Of a stretch of DNA of 64,000 bases, positions 57,152 through 64,000 are shown in pieces. The stretch spans positions 1 through 64,000 of the forward strand of contig CALSNT010000005.1 in NCBI GenBank assembly GCA_943787785.1, read 5' to 3'. Source of the DNA: an uncultured Paracoccaceae bacterium. Lineage in GTDB: Bacteria; Pseudomonadota; Alphaproteobacteria; Rhodobacterales; Rhodobacteraceae. The position numbers were made by a program, and so were the translations under genes. The notes under the pieces were generated by a model that saw nothing but the letters and a program-made list of their open reading frames with translations, did not search any database and was not told the origin of the DNA. The first letter of the stretch is position 1; each line of letters begins with the position of its first letter.

Positions 57152-59528
57152 GTTTCTCGATGGGCTGAGCAATGAGGCGCTGCTGGCGCTGCCCTATCTG
57201 TTCGACTTCTGGGCGATGGAGCATCAAGTGCCGCCGGCTGGCGACTGGCGGACATGGGTGGCTCTGGGGGGGCGCGGAGCGGGGAAGACTCGTGCCGGGG
57301 CCGAATGGGTGCGGGTGCAGGTTGAGGGGGACCGGCCCGGTGATCCTGGCCGGGCATCGCGAGTCGCATTGGTGGGCGAGACCATCGAGCAGGTGCGCGA
57401 AGTGATGGTGTTCGGGGACAGCGGGATCATGGCGATCTCACCCCCTGACCGGCGACCGAAGTGGGAGTCTGTGCGCAAGCGGCTGGTTTGGCCGAACAGG
57501 GCGATGGCGCAGGTGTTCTCGGCATTTCAACCGGAGAGTCTGCGGGGACCTCAGTTTGATGCGGCCTGGGTCGATGAGTATGGTTGCGCGGCGGTTGATA
57601 AGGGAACCAACCAGCCGAACAAGTTTCTGGACCCGAAATCCTCGGAAAGTTCACTGCCAAAGTACTCGGACGGGCGGCGTGATGATCTGATCCAGATGCA
57701 GTACATCCGGGCGATTGGCGATTATTGGGACGATCCGGCAAAGAACCCGGTTTCGGGCGTCTACGGCGGGCCGATGATCGACATGTCGCGGGCGCATGTC
57801 TGGGCCTGGGATGCACGACCCTATCCGGCTTTCCCAGCGAATACGGCGCTTTGGAGTGATGGTGGCAACTACGCCAAGGGTCACTGGCTGACCGGCCGGG
57901 TAACGGCGCGGGCGTTGGCTTCGGTCGTGGCTGAGGTGTGTCAGGCAGCAGGCGTGGCCGCCTATGACGTTTCGGGCCTTTACGATATCGTGCGGGGTTA
58001 TGTGGTCGAGGATGTCTCGACCGGGCGAGCGGCGTTGCAGCCGTTGATGCTGGCCCACGGGTTTGATGCGATCGAGCGCGACGGCGTGTTGCGATTTGCG
58101 AACCGGGATGGCCGGGTTGATGGCGCCGTAGATCCCGCGCGGCTTGCGGTTTCGGATGAGTTGGGTTCGGCGCGGGATCATAGGCGCAGCGCCGCACCGG
58201 AAACGGCGGGGCGGTTGCGGTTGAGCTATGTCGCCTCGGACGGCAGCTTCGAGACGCGGACCGCTGAGGCGATCTTTCCTGATGAGGCAACGACCAGTGT
58301 GGCGCAGTCGGAATTGCCGTTGGCGCTAACCCATGTCGAGGCGCGCGCAATTGTGGAGCGCTGGCTGGCGGAGGCGCGGATTGCGCGGGACACGGTGCGG
58401 TTTGTGCTACCGCCCAGTGGCCTGGGCCACGGCGCCGGGGATGTGGTTTCGTTTGAGGACGGTGATCTTTGGCGCATTGATCGGGTGCAAGATGTCGGTG
58501 CGCGTCTGGTTGAAGCGACGCGGGTGGAGCCGGGGCTCTATCAGCCCAGCGACAGCGTGGAACCGGCGGCGCGTTTGACCCAGTTCGTGCCTGCAGTTCC
58601 GGTGTTTCCAATTTCTCTGGACCTGCCTTTACTTACCGGCAGCGAAGCTGAACACGCGCCGCATCTGGCGGTAACGGCAACGCCATGGCCGGGATCGGTT
58701 TCGGCCTACTCCTCCAGCGCGGGCGGAGCGTTTGCGTTGAACCGGATACTGCCGGTGGCAGCGGTGATCGGAGTGACCGAGACTGTTCTGCCTGCAGGGA
58801 CGGCCGGTGTTTTGGATCGCGGGGCCGCGTTGCGGATCAAGGTCTATGGCGGCGGACTGGCCTCGGTCACGGAAGCACAATTGCTGGCGGGGGCGAATGC
58901 GTTGGCGATCGGGGACGGGACTTCGGACGTTTGGGAGGTCTTGCAGTTTCGTGATGCGGTGCTGGTGGCCGAGGATGTCTGGGAGGTTAGCGCCCGCCTG
59001 CGTGGGCAACTGGGGACAGATGCGTTGATCCCGGCCGCGTGGCCGATTGGCAGCGTTGTCGTGCTGCTGAACGGGGCGCTGGGGCAGCTGGACCTGCCGG
59101 CCTCGTCACGGGGGCTGGCGCGGACCTGGCGGGTGGGACCGGCGGCGCGACCGGTGGATGACGCGAGCTATGTTGAGGAAGTGCGCGCGTTTGACGGGGT
59201 TGGCCTGCGGCCATACGCGCCCGCGCATTTGCGGGCTGTGGAAAACGGCGGCGACCTAGATGTCAGCTGGGTGCGTCGGACGCGCATCGACGGTGACCTT
59301 TGGGGCGCCGGGGATGTGCCGCTGGGCGAGGCATCCGAGGCCTATCTGCTGCGCGTCACCGATGGCACTTCGGTTGTGCGCGAAGTTTCGTTGAGTGCGC
59401 CTGCCTGGACCTATTCCGCTGCGATGCAGGCGGCAGATGCAATTTCCGGCAATTTTTCGGTCGAGGTCGCGCAGGTCTCTGACCGCTTTGGGCCCGGCTT
59501 ATTCAGGAGGATCGAAATCAATGGCTGA
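57036..59528 (+). CDS. In-frame fusion: GTA large terminase ATPase half + GTA tail protein (g2::g15)
   Basis: A single 830-residue frame from TTG 57036. Residues 1–180 are the GTA large terminase ATPase: DFWAMEHQVPPAGDWRTWVA, Walker A GGRGAGKT (78–85), VALVGETIEQVREVMVFGDS and Walker B FDAAWVDE (174–181). From about 182 the sequence is the GTA TIM-barrel-like tail protein: YGCAAVDKGTNQPNKFLDPK, AHVWAWDARPYPAFPANTAL, WLTGRVTARALASVVAEVC, then the putative tail domain and Rcc01698-like C-terminus. The terminase nuclease, portal, protease, capsid, tail and tape-measure genes and the first part of g15 are missing. No stop or frameshift lies at the join (about 57570–57585). Confidence 0.85.
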   Translation: MKTSLEIKTALARNLTLAWPDGKSSAAWIACAEPEIQAEFLDGLSNEALLALPYLFDFWAMEHQVPPAGDWRTWVALGGRGAGKTRAGAEWVRVQVEGDRPGDPGRASRVALVGETIEQVREVMVFGDSGIMAISPPDRRPKWESVRKRLVWPNRAMAQVFSAFQPESLRGPQFDAAWVDEYGCAAVDKGTNQPNKFLDPKSSESSLPKYSDGRRDDLIQMQYIRAIGDYWDDPAKNPVSGVYGGPMIDMSRAHVWAWDARPYPAFPANTALWSDGGNYAKGHWLTGRVTARALASVVAEVCQAAGVAAYDVSGLYDIVRGYVVEDVSTGRAALQPLMLAHGFDAIERDGVLRFANRDGRVDGAVDPARLAVSDELGSARDHRRSAAPETAGRLRLSYVASDGSFETRTAEAIFPDEATTSVAQSELPLALTHVEARAIVERWLAEARIARDTVRFVLPPSGLGHGAGDVVSFEDGDLWRIDRVQDVGARLVEATRVEPGLYQPSDSVEPAARLTQFVPAVPVFPISLDLPLLTGSEAEHAPHLAVTATPWPGSVSAYSSSAGGAFALNRILPVAAVIGVTETVLPAGTAGVLDRGAALRIKVYGGGLASVTEAQLLAGANALAIGDGTSDVWEVLQFRDAVLVAEDVWEVSARLRGQLGTDALIPAAWPIGSVVVLLNGALGQLDLPASSRGLARTWRVGPAARPVDDASYVEEVRAFDGVGLRPYAPAHLRAVENGGDLDVSWVRRTRIDGDLWGAGDVPLGEASEAYLLRVTDGTSVVREVSLSAPAWTYSAAMQAADAISGNFSVEVAQVSDRFGPGLFRRIEING

Positions 59529-60235
59529 AACTGCAAAACTGATGTTGCCGCTGCTGGAAGCGGCGCAGGCGCAGAAACATGTGACGGTGAACGAGGCGCT
59601 GGTGCGTCTGGACGCGGCAGCGCATTTGAGCCTGCTGTCGATCAGTACCGCGACGCCGCCGGGGTTCGCGGCTGAGGGTGACGTCTATGGCGTTCCGACT
59701 GGTGCGGTGAATGACTGGGCCGGGCAGGCGGGGCGGCTTGCGGTCTACTCCAACGGCGGTTGGCAATTTATGGACGCCGCGACCGGCTGGCGAGCCTGGG
59801 TGGTCGACGAGGCCGCAGCGGCGTTGTTCGACGATGGCGATTGGCTGGTTGGGGGCGTTAGCATTTCTTCTAATGGTGCCGGCCAGTTGGCGAGGGTTAT
59901 TGAAGTAGACCATGCGATACTCGCCGGGGCGACGTCGGCGACGGCAGCGATCATACCTTCCGGGGCGATTGTGCTGGGGGTGACCGGACGCGTCCTTACC
60001 TCGATCACCGGCGCCGCGACCAGCTGGCGGTTGGGAATCGCGGGGGGGGTCGGATGACAGATACGGGTCTGGTATCGGGCTCAGCGCCGGGTCCTGGATG
60101 CGCGGTGTGACGGGAACGCCACAGGCGTACTATGCCGAAACTGCGCTGACACTGACCGGCGAGGGTGGCGATTTCGCAGGCGGCGCTGTGCGCCTGGCGG
60201 TGCATCTGACCGAGTTGAGCCTGCCGCGCGCGTGA
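59521..60235 (+). pseudogene. DUF2793 protein of the GTA cluster, frameshifted at a G run
   Basis: The frame opens MAETAKLMLPLLEAAQAQKH with VTVNEALVRLDAAAHLSLL, the DUF2793 signature. It stops at 60055 just after eight G residues (60042–60049). Dropping one G continues the family sequence in phase: DRYGSGIGLSAGSWMRGVTG, then PQAYYAETALTLTGEGGDFA and VRLAVHLTELSLPRA up to the stop at 60233. It follows the tail gene by overlap, as in other GTA clusters. Real pseudogene or base-call error cannot be separated here. Confidence 0.8.
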
Positions 60236-60521
60236 TACCGCCAACGCTGGGCGACGCCTCGGCGGTAGCGCGGGGTGTTGATTTCGCGTTGCGCCAGAGG
60301 CGCAGTTTGGCTTGGCGCGACAGATGCTGGTCGAAGCGGAAGAGGCGGATGCCTGGCGGCGAGAGCGTGGTCAGTTCCATCCGACTTACGGGGATGGCTC
60401 GCTGATGGCTGTGGCAATGCGCCGTCAGCCTTTGGGCGAGCGATTTCTTACTGATGCAACTTATATCAATGCATTAAAGATCATACTTACGGTGTTGCAA
60501 CCAAGTTTCTATTCAACCTGA
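60232..60521 (+). pseudogene. DUF7742-like small protein at the GTA end, frameshifted
   Basis: GTG at 60232 overlaps the stop of the DUF2793 frame and reads IPPTLGDASAVARG. The rest is in another frame: ARQMLVEAEEADAWRRERGQ then FHPTYGDGSLMAVAMRRQPL. The HPxxGDGSLM pattern is like the small DUF7742 proteins found after GTA clusters in this family (from memory). At least one indel lies between about 60270 and 60310. It converges with the DksA-like gene. Confidence 0.6.
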
Positions 60522-60851
60522 TGCGCAGGAAATACAGAGTGTCGCTGCGGGGTCCAACTCTAACCTGCCCAGGGGAAGCGGTTCGGCGCAATCGACGCAG
60601 TCGCCGTATTCACCCGCCTCGATTCGCTCCAGCGCAGCCTCCAACCGCTGACGCTGACCCGAGCGTCGTCGAGCGGTTGCTTGCGCCATAGCTTGTTGTT
60701 GCATGGCGTCCATCCGTGACAGTCGACCAACGGATTGCTGATCGAGCGCCACCGTTTGCTGTGCGTCCTGCCCCAGATCATCCTGCGCCGTCAGCGCAGA
60801 AATTTCGGCCAATATCCGCGCCTTTGAGGCCGCGCGTTCACTTTCTGTCAT
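60513..60851 (-). CDS. TraR/DksA family zinc-finger protein
   Basis: A 112-residue protein: N-terminal helices (ERAASKARILAEISALTAQD), then QRLEAALERIEAGEYGDCVD and CAEPLPLGRLELDPAATLCI with a CxxC…CxxC-type zinc site (CVDC…CISC). It is shorter than DksA (about 150 residues) and lacks the coiled-coil tip acidic pair of classical DksA, so a DksA-like protein acting on RNA polymerase is probable but not certain. The neighbourhood is conserved beside GTA clusters. Confidence 0.8.
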   Translation of the reverse strand: MTESERAASKARILAEISALTAQDDLGQDAQQTVALDQQSVGRLSRMDAMQQQAMAQATARRRSGQRQRLEAALERIEAGEYGDCVDCAEPLPLGRLELDPAATLCISCASG

Positions 60852-60929
60852 TGCGCACCCCCCTCGGACTGGACTTTTTGCGCCACGTGCTCAACTGGTG
60901 TAAGACGCCGCTGTAACGGAGGGCAAGTC

Positions 60930-61758
60930 ATGGCCGAAACCCCGCAAGAAACTCAGCACCCTGGATCCGGTGTAGGCAGCGCATCACGGACGAGGCGCGC
61001 ACCGCAATTGACGCTGAAGCGCGTTTGGGGCGGATTGATGCACGCCAGCGTGCTCAGCCACGAGTGCCTTGAGACGGCGCTGGCCTATCGCATGGCGATC
61101 AAGCTGGCCTCACGCGAACTGTCGGAACAGTCAATTCGTGCGATTGCGGATGAGGCTTATGCCAGCGATCCAGACCTTGCTGCGGCCGCGCGGGCCGACA
61201 TTGTGGCGGTGTTTGATCGTGATCCGGCTTGCACGCGTTTTCTGCAACCGTTGCTGTTTTTCAAGGGATATCAAGCGGTTCAGGCCTATCGTGTGTGTCA
61301 TTGGCTTTGGCAGCAGGGGCGCACCGATCTGGCATATTTCATCCAGATGCGCATCAGCGAAGCCTACGGCGTCGACATTCATCCGGCCGCGCGGATCGGG
61401 CGCGGGATCATGATCGACCATGCGCATTCTATTGTCATTGGCGAAACGGCAGTGGTCGGTGACAACGTCTCAATGTTGCACTCGGTGACGCTGGGCGGGA
61501 CCGGCAAAGAGCATGACGACCGGCATCCCAAGATTGGCGATGGCGTGCTGATCGGGGCCGGGGCGAAGGTATTAGGCAACATTCGCGTCGGGAATTGCAG
61601 CCGGATCGCTGCCGGATCGGTGGTGCTGGAAGAGGTGCCGCCATGCAAGACGGTTGCAGGTGTTTCCGGCGAAGATCGTGGGCGAGGCCGGATGTGATCA
61701 GCCGGCACTCACAATGGATCAGATCCTGAACGCCGCGGGCGGTGAGGCAGACGGTTGA
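60930..61758 (+). pseudogene. cysE: Serine O-acetyltransferase, with four single-base insertions
   Basis: CysE makes O-acetylserine for cysteine synthesis. The core is intact: GLMHASVLSHECLETALAYR, FLQPLLFFKGYQAVQAYRVC, DIHPAARIGRGIMIDHAHSI and the hexapeptide repeats LGGTGKEHDDRHPKIGDGVL. Near the start the expected frame is met only by dropping one base at about 60960 (CACCCTG), one at about 60974 (GTGTAGG) and one at about 61027 (GGGG); together these restore phase. A fourth, at about 61661 (GTTTCC), shifts the end; without it PAKIVGEAGCDQPALTMDQI continues to the stop at 61756. As read, a 255-residue protein with wrong ends would result. Confidence 0.85.
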
Positions 61759-61837
61759 TCCACGCCTGACGGCGCGGATCGGGGCCGCCTCGCGGCGACG
61801 GATGCCTCGGGCGGGGATATGCCCAAACCGATGATGG

Positions 61838-63163
61838 TCACGCGAGCATTGTGATCGGGGCTTCCAAATTTCGTTTGATTGCACTCAAGAATTCAGCCCC
61901 CAGGGCGCCGTCGATAACCCGGTGATCGACGCTGAGTGTTACAGACATCACCGTGGCAGCGACGATATTGCCCTCGGCATCGACGACTGGTTTCTTCGCG
62001 CCGGCACCGACAGCCAGGATCGACCCGTGCGGCGGGTTGATGACCGCGTCGAAGTTGTCAATTCCGAACATTCCCAGGTTCGAGATCGCGAAGCTGCCGC
62101 CCTGGTATTCGTGCGGGGCCAGCTTCTTGTCCTTGGCGCGTGTGGCAAGGTCCTTCATTTCTGCCGAGAGCATGCTGAGCGTTTTCTGGTGCGCATCGCG
62201 AAGCACCGGAGTGAACAGTCCCCCTTCGATGGCGACGGCAACGGCGACATCGCTGGGCTTCAGTTTCAGCAGTCGGTCGCCCGCCCAGACGGCGTTGGCG
62301 TCTGGCACCTCTTGTAGGGCCAGCGCGCAAGCCTTGATGATGAAATCATTGACGGAAAGCTTGATCCCGCGTGGCTCAAGATCATTGTTCAGTTGGCCGC
62401 GGAACTTGAGCAGGGCGTCCAGATCGATGTCGCGACGCAGGTAAAAATGCGGGATCGTCGCTTTGGCTTTGCTCAGGCGCGCGGCGATTGTTTTGCGCAT
62501 GCCGTTGAGCGTGACCTCTTCGAACTCGCGATCCTGGTACATTGCCAGAACCTGATCGGTGCCGGGCCCCGATGGTGCGGGTGCTGCCGGGGGTTCCGTC
62601 TGCGCGGCCGCAGGTTTCGCCGCCCCGGCTTGCAGATTTTCAACATCTGCCTTCACGATGCGACCGTGCGGGCCAGACCCGGTAACGCTCGCCAGATCAA
62701 GACCCTTGTCCGCAGCGATGCGCCGCGCAAGTGGGCTGGCGAAGATGCGGTCACCGTTGGCTTTTGTGGACCCGCCGGATGTGCCGCCAACGCCATCATG
62801 ACCATTTGGCTTGATAATCTCAGGTTCCTCCGATTTCGTCGGTTCCTCTTTTTTCTCAGAAGGTTCCGCAACGATCTTCGTAGATTTCTTTGGCGAAGTG
62901 GCAGTATCGCCAGCACTCTCGCCATCGGCGAGCAACACCGCAATCGGCGTATTCACTTTCACCGCCTCGGTGCCTTCGGCGACCAAGAGTTTGCCGACGA
63001 CACCCTCATCGACGGCTTCGAACTCCATGGTCGCCTTGTCGGTTTCGATCTCGGCGAGAAGGTCGCCCGACGCAACGTGTCGCCCTTCCTTGACCAGCCA
63101 TTTGGCGAGCGTGCCTTCCTCCATCGTCGGGGACAGCGCGGGCATCAGTATTTCTGATGGCAT
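61838..63163 (-). CDS. pdhC: Pyruvate dehydrogenase E2 (dihydrolipoamide acetyltransferase)
   Basis: A 441-residue E2. The lipoyl domain has the lipoylated Lys in [18 protein letters not shown] (about residue 43). A Glu/Lys/Pro-rich linker follows, then the subunit-binding domain [20 protein letters not shown] with [13 protein letters not shown] (about 140–178). The catalytic domain ends with [20 protein letters not shown] carrying the His/Asp pair. It has one lipoyl domain. No frameshifts are seen, unlike its neighbours. It follows pdhB by 28 bases. Confidence 0.95.
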   Translation of the reverse strand: MPSEILMPALSPTMEEGTLAKWLVKEGRHVASGDLLAEIETDKATMEFEAVDEGVVGKLLVAEGTEAVKVNTPIAVLLADGESAGDTATSPKKSTKIVAEPSEKKEEPTKSEEPEIIKPNGHDGVGGTSGGSTKANGDRIFASPLARRIAADKGLDLASVTGSGPHGRIVKADVENLQAGAAKPAAAQTEPPAAPAPSGPGTDQVLAMYQDREFEEVTLNGMRKTIAARLSKAKATIPHFYLRRDIDLDALLKFRGQLNNDLEPRGIKLSVNDFIIKACALALQEVPDANAVWAGDRLLKLKPSDVAVAVAIEGGLFTPVLRDAHQKTLSMLSAEMKDLATRAKDKKLAPHEYQGGSFAISNLGMFGIDNFDAVINPPHGSILAVGAGAKKPVVDAEGNIVAATVMSVTLSVDHRVIDGALGAEFLSAIKRNLEAPITMLA

Positions 63164-63191
63164 GTCGCGGTCCCTCAGCGGTAGTCACTGT

Positions 63192-64000
63192 TTACGGCGC
63201 TGCGATCACCTCGTCGGTGGTCACCAGCGCCAGTTTTTCAAGGTTCGCGGCGTAGGGCATGGGTACGTCCTTACCGGTGCACGTGATCACGGAGCGTCGA
63301 GGTAATCGAACGCCTCCTGCATCAGCACGGCGAATGTGGTTGCCGATGGAGCAACCGGGCCAGCCTTCTTCAACGTGACGCAGCGGTTGGTTTTCTTCAC
63401 GACTCGATCGACCGTGCGGTGTCCATCGGGCGCAAGGTGCGCAGGTCAATCACCTCAGCGCTAATCCCTCTTCGGCCAGCTTCTCAGCGGCTTCCAGTGC
63501 ATATGTCATCCCAATTCCGAAGCTGACGATCGTGACGTCGACCCTTCACGCCAATCCGGGCCTTGCCGAATGGCACGTGAAATCGTCCAGCTTCGGGCAC
63601 ATCGAAGGACTTGCCATAGAGGATTTCGTTTTCAAGGAAGATCACCGGGTTCGGATCGCGGATTGCCGATCTTCAAAAGGCCCTTTGCGTCAGCGGCGGA
63701 GTAGGGCATGCCACCTTCAGCCCTGGGATCTGGCGATACCAGGCGGCGTAGTCCTGGATGTGCTGCGCGCCGACACGTGCGGCGGCGCCATTTGGGCCAC
63801 GGAACACGATGGGGCAGCCCATCTGACCGCCAGACATATAGAGCGTCTTGGCGGCAGAGTTGATGATGTGGTCAATCGCTTGCATAGCGAAGTTGAACGT
63901 CATGAACTCGACAATCGGGCGCAGACCACCAAAGGCCGCGCCGACGCCGATACCAGCAAAGCCGATGCTCGGTGATCGGGGTGTCGATGACGCGGCTTGC
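63192..64000 (-). pseudogene. pdhB: Pyruvate dehydrogenase E1 beta, C-terminal part with many indels (runs off the window)
   Basis: Pieces in different reverse frames are clearly E1 beta: [60 protein letters not shown], then [29 protein letters not shown] and GKDVPMPYAANLEKLAL. At least seven single-base insertions or losses separate them (near 63964, 63712, 63665, 63596, 63574, 63551 and 63540; more downstream). E1 is needed for the pdhC product to act, so a truly dead gene would be surprising. Base-calling error is the likelier cause. Confidence 0.85.

Overview
The window looks like chromosomal DNA of a marine alphaproteobacterium of the family Rhodobacteraceae (Roseobacter group). Supporting this are the high GC content, the tkt/zapA divergent pair, the ccmE–lysis genes–ccmF order, a gene-transfer-agent (GTA) locus beside fabF–mltG, a bifunctional hydrolase/OsmC protein, DUF6314, DUF3445 and a TTAA-N7-TTAA CtrA-type site. 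The genus cannot be fixed from sequence reading alone.

Layout. 0–5.5 kb: start of tkt, a coiled-coil protein with zapA and a 6S-like RNA, then the reverse operon purL–GNAT–bolA–membrane protein–grxD. 5.9–17.3 kb: a LysR regulator divergent from a one-chain indolepyruvate ferredoxin oxidoreductase, then murI, argC and a cytochrome c maturation run (ccmE, ccmF, ccmH) with an endolysin/holin pair between ccmE and ccmF, and an enoyl-CoA hydratase. 17.3–26.6 kb: an accessory island with a fucosyltransferase-like GT11, a truncated GT25, an IS256 element, an IS3 transposase fused to a resolvase tail, an ATP-grasp protein, a DUF4173 membrane protein, an OmpR-type regulator and a sensor kinase broken by IS3 debris. 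It ends at tRNA-Tyr.

26.9–45.2 kb: core metabolism again (rlmB, YHS protein, hisFE, purB, bioY, hydrolase/OsmC, DUF3445, glnBA, nnrE/nnrD). Here a second IS256 copy cuts gabT with a perfect 9-bp target duplication, and a 191-bp intergenic repeat occurs twice. 45.4–56.7 kb: tRNA-Leu, tig, a PQQ sugar dehydrogenase, rpsF–rpsR–rplI, and the fatty-acid cluster fabD–fabG–acpP–(sulfotransferase insertion)–fabF–mltG.

56.8–60.5 kb: the remnant of a GTA head-tail cluster. The small terminase gene is followed by one long frame joining the ATPase half of the large terminase to the TIM-barrel and C-terminal part of the last tail gene. All capsid, portal and tail genes normally between them are missing. 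60.5–64 kb: a DksA-like gene, cysE, pdhC and part of pdhB. cysE and pdhB carry many single-base indels while pdhC is clean, which looks more like base-calling error than biology.

The most interesting result is the collapsed GTA together with an apparently intact endolysin/holin pair 44 kb away. Other points worth checking are the 191-bp repeat, the hairpin over the endolysin ribosome binding site, and the tandem UUCG hairpins before acpP.
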